Shown here: positions 26,241-37,914 of the stretch, piece by piece
Position numbering within the stretch: position 1 is the stretch's first letter
Layout: every line of letters starts with the position of its first letter
Assembly (NCBI GenBank): GCA_036388475.1
Contig: DASVRT010000055.1
Location: forward strand, 1 to 64,000
Direction: 5' to 3'
Source: JALZHR01 sp036388475
Lineage (GTDB): Bacteria > Acidobacteriota > Blastocatellia > Pyrinomonadales > Pyrinomonadaceae
Length of the DNA stretch: 64,000 bases
Notes under the pieces: model-generated
What the model was told of the DNA's origin: nothing
Seen by the model: only the letters and a program-made list of their open reading frames with translations
Database searches by the model: none
Program-made: the position numbers and the translations under genes

Positions 26241-26603
26241 ATATTTTCTTAAATCCGTTTAACCGGCGACTTGGGTTAAATAGTATGATTTGTTGTTTTA
26301 AAATCAGTTCGGTTTATTGCTTCCCATTGCTTTTTTAACTCCTTTATAAACGGGTTTTGTCTAGCATAGCTTCAATAAAAAACCTTGTTGCGGCAGGAAA
26401 TGCGGCGAGAAAAAGCACCTTTCAGGAAAGCTCGCAGGATGAAGAAAATAGTATCTTCGAAGAAGACGACTTGTCAATAATTTTATTTAAAAACTTAACA
26501 AAAAAATGATTCGCCGCTTAATAAATTTCGCCGACCGCTCCGTTTTCAAAAAAATATTGTATTTTTATGCGTTTTGGCGCACTATATGAAGCGAAAAATT
26601 ATT

Positions 26604-27761
26604 ATGCGAATCGTTGTCTTGAAAGAATCGGCGGCGGACGAAATTCGCGTCGCGCTGGTGCCCGAATCGGTTAAAAAACTCGTCGCGGCGGGAAACGAAA
26701 TCCTCGTCGAAGCGGGCGCGGGCTTGTCTGCGGGCGCGAGCGATGCCGATTACGAACAAGCCGGAGCAAGCGTTTCGTCTAATCGTGAAGAATTGCTGCT
26801 GCCGCAAACCGATGTTTTGCCGGCAATAAATCGTCCTGCCGAAGAGGTTTTAGGAAAACTGAAAAAAGGCGCAATCGTCGTCGCTCTCCTGCGTCCGATG
26901 GACGAGCCGGAAAAATTGCAGACGTTTATCGACAAAGGTTTAACGGCGATTTCTCTGGAAATGGTTCCGCGCACAACCAGGGCGCAGGCGATGGACGTTT
27001 TGTCTTCGATGGCGACGATTGCCGGTTACAAAGCCGTTTTGCTGGCGATTGAAAAGCTGCCGCGAATGCTGCCGATGATGACGACGGCGGCGGGAACGAT
27101 TCCGCCCGCGCGCGTTCTGGTGGTCGGCGCGGGCGTCGCCGGACTTCAGGCGATTGCGACGGCGCGGCGTCTGGGCGCGGTCGTCGAAGGCTTTGACATT
27201 CGCGCGGCGGCTGGCGAAGCCGTGCGCTCGCTCGGCGCGAAATTTCTCGAACTCGAAAACGTCAACGCCGAAGGTGAAGGCGGCTATGCGAAAGAGGTCG
27301 GCGAAGACGTGATGGAAAAAGCCCGCGAGCTTTTGACGCAAGCGGCGGCGAGCGCCGACTGCATCATCACGACCGCGCAGGTGCCGGGCAGGCGCGCGCC
27401 GATTTTGATTACTAAAGAAGCGGTCGAAGCGATGAAGCGCGGCTCGGCGATTGTCGATTTGGCGGGCGCGAACGGCGGCAACTGCGAGCTTTCCGCGCCG
27501 GACGAAATCGTCAATCACCGAGGCGTTTACATCTACGCGCCGACGAACCTGGCGGCGGCGATTCCGGTTCACGCGAGCCAGCTTTTTTCGCGCAACGTCG
27601 CCGCGCTCTGCAATCTGCTGGCGAAAGACGGCGCGCTGAATCTCGATTTCGACGACGATATTCTGAGCGGCTGCTGCATCGTGCATCAGGGCGAGATTCG
27701 CAACGAAAGAGTTAAAGCGAATTACGAATTACGAATTACGAAAGACGAATTAAACAAATAA
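26604..27761 (+). CDS. pntAA: NAD(P) transhydrogenase subunit alpha, part 1
   Basis: 385 residues from ATG 26604 (MRIVVLKES...); in-frame starts at 26574 and 26586 are possible but extend beyond the family's usual beginning. This is the NAD(H)-binding domain I of the proton-translocating transhydrogenase: RVALVPESVKKL, KGAIVVALLRPM, AMDVLSSMATIAGYKAVL, VLVVGAGVAGLQAIATARRLGAVVEGFDIR (GxGxxG) and GRRAPILITKEAVEAMKRGSAIVDLA. The enzyme couples hydride transfer between NADH and NADP+ to proton flow. The last 13 codons (NYELRITKDELNK) lie inside the left arm of a heptad inverted repeat, so the tail is repeat-derived. pntAB starts 51 bp on. Confidence 0.92.
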   Translation: MRIVVLKESAADEIRVALVPESVKKLVAAGNEILVEAGAGLSAGASDADYEQAGASVSSNREELLLPQTDVLPAINRPAEEVLGKLKKGAIVVALLRPMDEPEKLQTFIDKGLTAISLEMVPRTTRAQAMDVLSSMATIAGYKAVLLAIEKLPRMLPMMTTAAGTIPPARVLVVGAGVAGLQAIATARRLGAVVEGFDIRAAAGEAVRSLGAKFLELENVNAEGEGGYAKEVGEDVMEKARELLTQAAASADCIITTAQVPGRRAPILITKEAVEAMKRGSAIVDLAGANGGNCELSAPDEIVNHRGVYIYAPTNLAAAIPVHASQLFSRNVAALCNLLAKDGALNLDFDDDILSGCCIVHQGEIRNERVKANYELRITKDELNK

Positions 27762-27804
27762 ATTAAAATTCGATACGGAAATTCGTAATTCGTAATCCGT
27801 AATT
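27720..27804. repeat. Heptad inverted repeat B (inside the pnt operon)
   Basis: The left arm is built of AATTACG heptads (27720-27740) within the 3' end of pntAA; the right arm has the complementary AATTCGT/CGTAATT units (27780-27804). The two can fold into a long hairpin ending 9 bp before the pntAB start. Confidence 0.8.
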
Positions 27805-27812
27805 ATTTATTT

Positions 27813-28112
27813 ATGAATAACGAAACCATTATCGGCTTGCTTTACGTTTTCGTGCTGGCGGCGTTTCTGGGCTATCTGGTCATCTCGAAAGTTCCGCCGC
27901 TTCTGCACACGCCTTTGATGTCGGCGACGAACGCGATTTCGGGCATTTCGCTGGTCGGCTCGATTGTGCTGGCAGGCTCGCATCACGACAATGTGAGCAC
28001 GATTCTGGGCGTCGTCGCCGTCATTTCCGCGACGATTAACGTCGTCGGCGGTTTTATGATAACCGACCGGATGCTCAGGATGTTTCAGGAAAAAACGGGC
28101 AAAAAACGATGA
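27813..28112 (+). CDS. pntAB: NAD(P) transhydrogenase subunit alpha, part 2
   Basis: 99 residues, the size of the separate membrane part of the alpha subunit found in many bacteria. Three hydrophobic segments: about 5-23 (IIGLLYVFVLAAFLGYLVI), 35-58 (LMSATNAISGISLVGSIVLAG) and 62-85 (ILGVVAVISATINVVGGF). HTPLMSATNAISGIS is the diagnostic motif of domain II. The C-terminus MLRMFQEKTGKKR is cytosolic. Directly after the stop comes the largest 21-bp array, which separates it from pntB by 600 bp. Confidence 0.93.
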   Translation: MNNETIIGLLYVFVLAAFLGYLVISKVPPLLHTPLMSATNAISGISLVGSIVLAGSHHDNVSTILGVVAVISATINVVGGFMITDRMLRMFQEKTGKKR

Positions 28113-28679
28113 ACGAAACTAAGTTTCGCTTCAATGAAATTGAGTTTTGTCGAAGCGAAACTTAGTTTCGTCAAAGCAAAATCGAGTTTTGTCGAAGCGA
28201 AACTAAATTTTATTAAGGCAAAATCGAGTTTCATAAAGACAAAACTAAGCTTCGTCGAAGCAAAATCGAGTTTTGTCTTGACGAAATTAAGTTTTGTCGA
28301 GACAAAATCGAGTTTCGTCAAGGCAAAACTTAATTTTATGAACCTTAAACGAAGTTTCATCAGCCTTAAATCGAGTTTAAGGAAGCTTAAATCGAGTTTT
28401 ACGAACCTTAAACGAAGTTTCATCAGCCTTAAATTAAGTTTAAGGTTCATTAAATCGAGTTTTATGAGCCTTGAGAAGAGTTTAATCAACCTTAAATCGA
28501 GTTTCGTATGCAGTGAATCGAATACACGGTACTGTGTATCGAGTGCACAGGACAATGAATTAAACGCACAGTACAATGAATCGAATACACAGTACGGTGA
28601 ACTTGATACATAATACGCTGCATTCGATTCGCTGTATTATGTATCAAGTTCAGCGAACATTGAATTTCAATTTTTTGCC
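28113..28679. repeat. 21-bp-period array 2 (27 units) between pntAB and pntB
   Basis: Twenty-seven units of exactly 21 bp run from the base after the pntAB stop to 28679 without an indel. A unit is a 15-17-bp imperfect palindrome plus a 4-6-bp spacer. Examples of cores: CGAAACTAAGTTTCG (unit 1), CAAAATCGAGTTTTG (units 4 and 8), CTTAAATCGAGTTTAAG (13), CTTAAATTAAGTTTAAG (16), TGTGTATCGAGTGCACA (21). The arms vary together between sub-blocks (cgaaa, caaaa, cttaaa, tgtg), the centre staying near TCGA, CTAA or TTGA. Because 21 is a multiple of three, long reading frames with a 7-residue period (KLSFVEA-like) appear on both strands; they are taken as by-products. The 36 bp from 28680 to pntB hold its start region. 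Confidence 0.85.
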
Positions 28680-28715
28680 TTTGCGTCGCGGCACGAAAGC
28701 TGAAATTTTCCGTTA

Positions 28716-30092
28716 ATGTTTATGCAAATTCCGTATTTGATCGAAATTACATATCTCGTCGCGTCCGTTTTGTTTATTTACGGCTTGAAGGCGATGAGTC
28801 ACCCGACGACGGCGCGGCGCGGGATGAACGCGGCGGCGTTCGGGATGCTGGCGGCGATTATCGGCACGCTGCTGCATCGCGAAATCGTTTCTTACGAATG
28901 GATTATCGTCGGGCTGGTGATTGGCTCCTTAATCGGCGCGGCGATGTCGATCTGGATGCCGATGACGGCGATGCCGCAGCGCACCGCCCTGTCGCACGCG
29001 TTCGGCGCGCTGGCGGCGACGATTGTCGGCATCGCGGAATTTTATCGTCACGCGGGCGAATTGAGTGCTTTTAAAATGACGGCGCTCGGTTTTGAAGTTC
29101 TTTTCGGCGGAATTACGGTCACGGGCAGTTTAATCGCTTTCGCCAAATTGCAGGAATTGATGCGCGGCACGCCGATAACTTATAAAGGTCAGAACATCGT
29201 CAATATTTTGTTGTTTCTCACCGCTTTCGCCATTTTCGTATACCTGGTTTTCTTTCCGGTCGGCGCGCTGTTTTACGTGATGGTCGGAATGGCGTTTTTG
29301 TTCGGCGTTCTGCTGGTGATGCCGATCGGCGCGGCGGATATGCCGGTCGTGATGTCGTTGATGAACTCTTACGCGGGGCTGGCTTCGGCGGCGACCGGCT
29401 TTGCGCTCAACAACAAGGTTTTGATTATCGCCGGAACGCTCGACGGCTTTTCCGGCTTTATTCTCTCGATTCTGATGTGCCGCGCGATGAATCGCTCGAT
29501 AACCAACGTTTTATTCGGCGCGTTCGGCTCGGGCGCGACGGAAGCTTCTGAGGTCGAAGGCTCGATGCGCGAGATTTCGCTGGAAGATGTCGCCACGCAG
29601 ATGGCTTACGCGCGGCAGGTCGTTTTCGTGCCCGGCTACGGGATGGCGACGGCGCAGGCGCAGCACGCTCTGCGCGAGCTGGCGGACACGCTCGAAGCGC
29701 GCGGCGTTTCCGTCAAATACGCGATTCATCCGGTCGCCGGCAGAATGCCCGGACATATGAACGTGCTTTTAGCCGAAGCCAACGTGCCGTATTCGCTGCT
29801 TTACGAGCTTGAACAAATCAATCCCGAAATGGGAACGACCGATGTCGCCGTCGTCGTCGGCGCAAACGACACCGTCAACCCGGATGCGCGCGACAACCCG
29901 AAAAGCGCGATTGCCGGAATGCCGATTATCGAAGTTGACCGCGCCGCGCAGGTCGTCGTCCTCAAACGCGGGCAGGGAAAAGGTTTTTCGGGCATCGAAA
30001 ATCCTTTATTTTTCAAACCGAATACCGGAATGTTATACGGCGACGCGAAAGAGTCGCTGACGAAACTGACAGCCGCCGTGCAGCACGCGTAA
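28716..30092 (+). CDS. pntB: NAD(P) transhydrogenase subunit beta
   Basis: 458 residues, the normal length. The first 260 residues carry about nine membrane helices (LVASVLFIYGLKAMSHPTTARRG opens the family signature; ALSHAFGALAATIVGIAEF; GAADMPVVMSLMNSYAGLASAATGFAL). The C-terminal 190 residues are the NADP(H)-binding domain III: VVFVPGYGMATAQAQHALRELAD, HPVAGRMPGHMNVLLAEANVPY, VGANDTVNPDARDNPKSAIAGMPIIEV, which is nearly invariant in the family. With pntAA and pntAB it forms a complete enzyme, although its gene is set apart by the 21-bp array. An alternative ATG two codons in (28722) is equally plausible. Confidence 0.93.
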   Translation: MFMQIPYLIEITYLVASVLFIYGLKAMSHPTTARRGMNAAAFGMLAAIIGTLLHREIVSYEWIIVGLVIGSLIGAAMSIWMPMTAMPQRTALSHAFGALAATIVGIAEFYRHAGELSAFKMTALGFEVLFGGITVTGSLIAFAKLQELMRGTPITYKGQNIVNILLFLTAFAIFVYLVFFPVGALFYVMVGMAFLFGVLLVMPIGAADMPVVMSLMNSYAGLASAATGFALNNKVLIIAGTLDGFSGFILSILMCRAMNRSITNVLFGAFGSGATEASEVEGSMREISLEDVATQMAYARQVVFVPGYGMATAQAQHALRELADTLEARGVSVKYAIHPVAGRMPGHMNVLLAEANVPYSLLYELEQINPEMGTTDVAVVVGANDTVNPDARDNPKSAIAGMPIIEVDRAAQVVVLKRGQGKGFSGIENPLFFKPNTGMLYGDAKESLTKLTAAVQHA

Positions 30093-30094
30093 TT

Positions 30095-30157
30095 AAGGCA
30101 AAAGGCAAAATGGAATACTTTCTTAATTTTGCCTTTTACCTTTTGCCTTTTGCCTTT
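30095..30157. repeat. Heptad inverted repeat C
   Basis: AAGGCAAAAGGCAAAAT on the left and repeated TTTTGCC/CCTTTTG units on the right form a hairpin between the convergent pntB and alcohol dehydrogenase genes. The unit is a heptamer (AAAGGCA). It may serve as a terminator for both. Confidence 0.75.
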
Positions 30158-30167
30158 GTAAAGCTTA

Positions 30168-31334
30168 TTACGGTTTCAGCACGACTTTACGCCACTGATT
30201 TTTTTCTTTGTTGAATTCGCTGTAAGCCTTCGGCGCGTCTTCGAGATTCAAGCGGTGCGAGATGACGAAGGTCGGGTCGATTTTGCCTTCTTCGACCAGC
30301 GACAGCAGCTTCGGCATATATTTGTGCATATGCGTCTGTCCCATTTTGAACGTCAAGCCTTTGCCGAACGCCGCGCCGAAATTGAATTTGTCCAGAAATC
30401 CGCCGTAAACGCCCGGCACGGAAACCGTTCCGCCTTTCCGGCAGCAGTGAATCGCCTGCCGCAGCGCGTGCGGGCGGTCGGTGGCGAGAAATAATTTGGC
30501 TTTCACGTAATCCAGCAGCGCATCGGGCGCGACGCCGTGCGCTTCCAAGCCAACCGCGTCGATGCACGAATCGGGACCGCGACCGCCGGTCAAATCCTTT
30601 AATTTCTCGAAAACGTCTTCGTTGTCGAAATTAATCGTTCGCGCGCCGACTTCCGCCGCCAGTTGCAGGCGGTCGGCGTAATGGTCAATCGCCACGACCT
30701 GTTCCGCGCCGAGCAGAAATGCGCTTCTGACGGCGAATTGCCCGACCGGACCCGCGCCCCAGACGGCAACCGTATCGCCTTCTTTAATATCGCAGTTTTC
30801 CGCCGCCATATAGCCGGTCGGGAAAATGTCCGACAGGAAAAGAACCTGTTCGTCTTCGAGCGAATCGGGAACTTTCAGCGCGCCCGTATCGGCAAACGGG
30901 ACGCGCACGTATTCGGCTTGCCCGCCCGCGAAACCGCCGAGCATATGCGAATAACCGAAAAGTCCCGAACCGGAAAATCCATAAAGCGTTTCGGCGATTT
31001 CGGCGTTCGGATTCGAGTTGTCGCAGCACGACCACAAATCGCGCTCGCAGAAAAAACAATTGCCGCAGGCAATCGTAAACGGAATCACCACGCGGTCGCC
31101 CTTTTGCAGATTCGTCACGTCTTTGCCGAGCTCGACGACTTCGCCCATAAACTCGTGTCCGAGAATATCGCCTTCCTGCATCGTCGGGATATAACCGTTG
31201 TAAAGATGCAAATCCGAGCCGCAAATCGCGGTCGTCGTAATCCTGATAATCGCGTCGCGCGAGTTCAGAATCTGCGGGTCGGGCACGTTCTCGACGCGCA
31301 CATCGTGTTTTCCATACCAACAAACTGCTTTCAT
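30168..31334 (-). CDS. Zinc-dependent alcohol dehydrogenase
   Basis: 388 residues of the medium-chain dehydrogenase family, closest in look to glutathione-independent formaldehyde dehydrogenase-like and threonine dehydrogenase-like proteins. Catalytic zinc site: AICGSDLH (Cys), GHEFMGEV (His-Glu). Structural zinc: CGNCFFCERDLWSCC with four cysteines. NAD-binding Rossmann: AVWGAGPVGQFAVRSAFLLGAEQVVAIDH, with the Asp that favours NAD+. A 30-residue insertion after the structural zinc (NPNAEIAETLYGFSGSGLFGYSHMLGGFAGGQAEYV) is typical of this subgroup. GGGAGA precedes the ATG. It oxidises an alcohol or a hydrated aldehyde; whether it works with the nearby oxidase and decarboxylase is speculation. 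Confidence 0.9.
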   Translation of the reverse strand: MKAVCWYGKHDVRVENVPDPQILNSRDAIIRITTTAICGSDLHLYNGYIPTMQEGDILGHEFMGEVVELGKDVTNLQKGDRVVIPFTIACGNCFFCERDLWSCCDNSNPNAEIAETLYGFSGSGLFGYSHMLGGFAGGQAEYVRVPFADTGALKVPDSLEDEQVLFLSDIFPTGYMAAENCDIKEGDTVAVWGAGPVGQFAVRSAFLLGAEQVVAIDHYADRLQLAAEVGARTINFDNEDVFEKLKDLTGGRGPDSCIDAVGLEAHGVAPDALLDYVKAKLFLATDRPHALRQAIHCCRKGGTVSVPGVYGGFLDKFNFGAAFGKGLTFKMGQTHMHKYMPKLLSLVEEGKIDPTFVISHRLNLEDAPKAYSEFNKEKNQWRKVVLKP

Positions 31335-31363
31335 TTATATTTCTCCCTTGTTCGTAAAAAAGA

Positions 31364-31437
31364 TTTCACCACAAAGACACAAAGGACACTAAGAAAATTT
31401 GAAAAATCTTTGTGTTCCTCGTGTCTTTGTGGTGAAA
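31364..31437. repeat. Inverted repeat D
   Basis: A left arm of 30 bases (31364-31393; CACAAAGACACAAAGGACAC) and a right arm (31408-31437) pair almost completely around a 14-base loop. It lies between the SRPBCC gene and the alcohol dehydrogenase gene on the same strand. The unit spacing is about 8 rather than 7. Confidence 0.8.
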
Positions 31438-31442
31438 AAAAA

Positions 31443-32234
31443 TTAAGCCGAAGCGCTCTGCGATTTTGAAGTCGTCTGCGTCTGGTCTTTCAGGCGTCCG
31501 GAAGTTTGACCGTCAACCGTCATAATCGTGCCCGATTCCATCAATTGTTTGAAGCGGCGCAAATCTTCGCGCACCTGCCCGTTCGGTTCTTCGCCGAAAA
31601 GTTTGGCGAAGATCGCGCCGAGTTCTCCGGCGGGCGGCTCATACGTTAAAACGACTCTGAGTTCCGTGCCGCGATTCGACGTCGGGCGAAATTCGACGAC
31701 GCCGGAATTGGGAATCTCGGAGCCTTCGACCGAAACCCAGCCGATGCGCTCGTTTTCGATGTCGCTGGTTACTTCCGCGTCCCATTCGACGGTTGTGCCG
31801 AGCGGCGCTTTCGCTTTCCAGTGCGAGCGTTTTTCGTCCGTCACGGTGACCGATTCGAGATGCGTCATAAATTGCGGCAGGTTTTCAAAGTTGTGCCAGA
31901 ATTGATAAAGCTCGGCGGGCGATTTGTTAATCGTGATTGATTTGGTCACGTGAATCTTGCTCGCCAGCAAACCTTTGTGAAACGGCGAAGCGTTGTCGCC
32001 TTTTTCGGCGGTGTCGATATTGAGCGTGTCATACAAATGGCAATGCCCGGTGACGCCGCGCAGGGCAAGCCCGCCGCCGACGAGCGAGGCGAGAATGCCG
32101 AGCGCGCCGCCGCGCCGGATGCCGTACAGAAGCAGCGCGCCGCCGCCGATGGAAGACAAAACGCGTTCGGGCGTGCCGACGTTGTTTTCCAGATTCGTTA
32201 AAAAGTCGGTAATCGACTCGTTTTTGTTGTTCAT
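31443..32234 (-). CDS. SRPBCC/START-like protein with DUF2892-like membrane N-terminus
   Basis: 263 residues. The N-terminal 70 residues contain a short amphipathic start (TDFLTNLENNVGTPERVLS), then two hydrophobic hairpin segments (GGGALLLYGIRRGGALGILASLVGGGLALRG) like YgaP/DUF2892 modules. Residues 95-235 are a polyketide-cyclase/START-type fold: VTKSITINKSPAELYQFWHNFENLPQFMTHLESVTV, HWKAKAPLG..VEWDAEV, GVVEFRP..NRGTELRVVLTYEPPAG. Such proteins bind hydrophobic ligands at the membrane. The tail is rich in Ser, Thr and Gln. Its gene lies between the dehydrogenase and SDR genes on the same strand (25 bp from the SDR), a combination often seen in stress-related islands. Confidence 0.82.
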   Translation of the reverse strand: MNNKNESITDFLTNLENNVGTPERVLSSIGGGALLLYGIRRGGALGILASLVGGGLALRGVTGHCHLYDTLNIDTAEKGDNASPFHKGLLASKIHVTKSITINKSPAELYQFWHNFENLPQFMTHLESVTVTDEKRSHWKAKAPLGTTVEWDAEVTSDIENERIGWVSVEGSEIPNSGVVEFRPTSNRGTELRVVLTYEPPAGELGAIFAKLFGEEPNGQVREDLRRFKQLMESGTIMTVDGQTSGRLKDQTQTTSKSQSASA

Positions 32235-32258
32235 AAATTATCCCTTTCCTTGTCTGAA

Positions 32259-33302
32259 TTAAGCTAAATATTCGTTCGGTTCAAGCTCGTTGTTTTTGAT
32301 TGAAGCCTTGTCCGCCAGAACGGTTAAAATCGAAGGCGAAGCGAAAGACGTGCTGTCTTTGCCGAGCGCGTGGCGCGTGCCGATGCCGCCCGCCGAAGGC
32401 AAAAGCCGATTGACCATACCCATCACTTGCGCGACGGTTTCGGGAAACAGCGCGTTCGCTTTTGCCGCCAATTTTGCCTGCGTCGTGATAATCAATTCCG
32501 CGTTGCCGCGCGCGGTTGCCTCGACAATCTGCCGCGCCGCGCGTTCGGCGCTGATTGAAGTCAGCGGCAGCGCGTCCATCAGGCTGAACAGCGCGAACTC
32601 GATTTCGTTTTTGCCTTTGAAAATAGCGTTGATGTGGCTTCCCGTGCGCATCAAGCCGGGGCAGACGGTCGTCACGGAAATATTGTCTTTGGCAAGCTCG
32701 CCGCGCATCGCGTTCGACAAGCCGAGCAGAGCGAATTTGCTGGCGCAATACGGCGCGAGATGCGGAACGGCGACTTTCGCGCCGATGGAAGCGATGTTGA
32801 CGATGCGCCCCGCGCCGCGCCGTTTCATCTGCGGCAAAACCGCCTGCATCGTGTAAAAAGGCGCCCAGAAATGAATCGCCATCGCCTTTTCGAAATCTTC
32901 CTGCGTCTGCACTTCCAGTGGTCCGACCTGAATCACTCCGGCGTTGTTAATCAAAACGTCAATCTGCCCGTAGCGCGTATTGATGTCTTCAATCATTCGA
33001 TTAACCTGCTCCTGCTCGCGCAGGTCGCAGATAACGTCGAAAACTTCCGCGCCCGCCGTTTGCAGTTCTTCGCGCGCCCGCGCCAGTTCCTCGCCGTCGC
33101 GCGCGCAAATCGCCAGCCGCGCGCCTTTCTTTGCCAGCTCGCGCGCCAGAACGAGTCCGAGTCCGCGCGAGCCGCCGGTTATCAAAACAACTTTTTTATC
33201 AAAATCGAACCGGCGTCTGCCTTTGCCGAAAAGCGTGAAAGCGGCGATTGCACCGATGCCGACGGCGGTGCTTAAAAGCCATTTATTGTTATTTTCGGAC
33301 AC
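32259..33302 (-). CDS. SDR-family oxidoreductase with N-terminal membrane anchor
   Basis: 347 residues from the GTG at 33302. The frame stays open to 33428, but that extension runs into inverted repeat E, while this GTG has AAGGA about 9 bases upstream and gives a sensible N-terminus (one hydrophobic helix, LLSTAVGIGAIAAFTLFG). The SDR core follows: VVLITGGSRGLGLVLARELAKKG (TGxxxGxG), NNAGVIQ, catalytic Ser in IVNIASIGAKVAV, YCASKFALLG (YxxxK) and CPGLMRTGSH. The C-terminal 70 residues extend past the usual SDR end. It is likely to reduce or oxidise a hydrophobic carbonyl; substrate unknown. Confidence 0.85.
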   Translation of the reverse strand: MSENNNKWLLSTAVGIGAIAAFTLFGKGRRRFDFDKKVVLITGGSRGLGLVLARELAKKGARLAICARDGEELARAREELQTAGAEVFDVICDLREQEQVNRMIEDINTRYGQIDVLINNAGVIQVGPLEVQTQEDFEKAMAIHFWAPFYTMQAVLPQMKRRGAGRIVNIASIGAKVAVPHLAPYCASKFALLGLSNAMRGELAKDNISVTTVCPGLMRTGSHINAIFKGKNEIEFALFSLMDALPLTSISAERAARQIVEATARGNAELIITTQAKLAAKANALFPETVAQVMGMVNRLLPSAGGIGTRHALGKDSTSFASPSILTVLADKASIKNNELEPNEYLA

Positions 33303-33392
33303 AAAGATTTTTCCTTTTGATAAATTTGTATTGAAACAAAACAAAAAATTGTTATTTGGGCTAAGTTCGGCAAGAATCGTGCCGTGAGCTTT

Positions 33393-33470
33393 CGAAAGGG
33401 TAAAGGATGAAGGCGAAAGGAAAGACAATTCTCTTTCCTTTCGCCAATCTTTCGCCTTTATCCTTTCGAG
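33393..33470. repeat. Inverted repeat E
   Basis: Left arm 33393-33425 (units CGAAAGG, TAAAGGA, GGCGAAAGG) pairs with right arm 33431-33470 (CTTTCGCC, TCCTTTCG). It lies just upstream of the SDR gene, in a 630-bp region (33303-33933) with no gene that also holds array 3. Confidence 0.7.
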
Positions 33471-33559
33471 CGTTTCCGCCTTTTCACTTCGGCGGCATAA
33501 AATTACATCGCCATCACGTGCGAAATGATGAATGCGAATTTATTGTTTGATGTTAATCT

Positions 33560-33920
33560 CACAGGTTTGCCCTTTTCTTTCACAAAAGATGCTTTTTCCG
33601 CCGCAGGTTATGTCTTATTCCGCGCAGGGGAAGTCTTGTACCGTGCAAAGGATGTCAATTCCCTCGCAGGGACAATGCACTTTCCTTTGAGGAAACTATC
33701 TTTCCCTTTAGGGATTGTTGAATTTCCCTGCCAGGGAAAAGGCAATCCCCGTGAAGTGTAAGATATTACCTTGCAGGGAAATTGAATTTCCCTGCAAGGT
33801 AATAGACAAACCTCGCAAATGTAGAGACGAATCTTGCAGGTGTTTTCGCTTCACCGGCGAGTTTGGTCGCGTCTTTTGCAAATGAAGCCGCGTAATCTGC
33901 AAAGTAAACGGCGTAAATGA
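33560..33920. repeat. 21-bp-period array 3 (about 17 units)
   Basis: Units start at 33604, 33625, 33646, 33667, 33688 and 33709, then after a stretch of 65 bp for three units at 33774, 33795, 33816, 33837, 33858, 33879 and 33900; looser copies precede 33604. Each full 21-bp unit is itself palindromic at its ends. The clearest, CAGGGAAATTGAATTTCCCTG (units of 21; the outer 10 bp on each side are complementary except near the centre), sits at 33774-33794. Others read CAAGGT...ACCTCG, CAGGTG...CACCGG, TGAGGAAA...TTTCCCTT. No gene is supported here; short frames in the array are by-products. Confidence 0.75.
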
Positions 33921-33933
33921 TTTATTTTTCGTC

Positions 33934-37752
<3,819 letters not shown>

Positions 37753-37854
37753 GGGTTCGACTTATAAAAACAACACCTCTTATCATAGGCTAAACAGGGA
37801 AATGAAGGCAATAAATCCTGTATGGCAGCGTGGCATTTATCAAATCCGTTCAAA

Positions 37855-37883
37855 TAAAAAAGGCGATTCGCTAAGAATCGCCT
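37855..37883 (-). terminator. Terminator at the left end of the T3SS island
   Basis: AGGCGATTC (37861-37869) and GAATCGCCT (37875-37883) form a perfect 9-bp stem; on the minus strand the stem is followed directly by a run of T (complement of AAAAA at 37856-37860). It lies 31 bp past the stop of the gene at 37915-38658. Confidence 0.85.
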
Positions 37884-37914
37884 CAATCTGTGATAAGTCT
37901 TGAAACAGTAAATC

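Noticed and set aside
26400..26512. Small open frame before pntAA
   Set aside because: Only 26 codons, no ribosome site and no recognisable product.
28134..28613. Open frame of 159 codons with a KLSFVEA-like 7-residue period
   Set aside because: The frame stays open only because the DNA repeat unit is 21 bp; the opposite strand is equally open (28085-28576). There is no ribosome site and the DNA palindromes explain the pattern.
28113..28679. CRISPR array
   Set aside because: Units are contiguous and related to each other along their whole length, with no constant repeat and unique spacer alternation, and no cas genes.
33303..33428. N-terminal extension of the SDR gene
   Set aside because: It reads through inverted repeat E; the GTG at 33302 has a good ribosome site and gives a membrane anchor followed by the SDR fold.
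33525..33902. Short frames on both strands in the 33.6-kb region
   Set aside because: They coincide with 21-bp array 3, repeat a 7-residue pattern and have no start signals.
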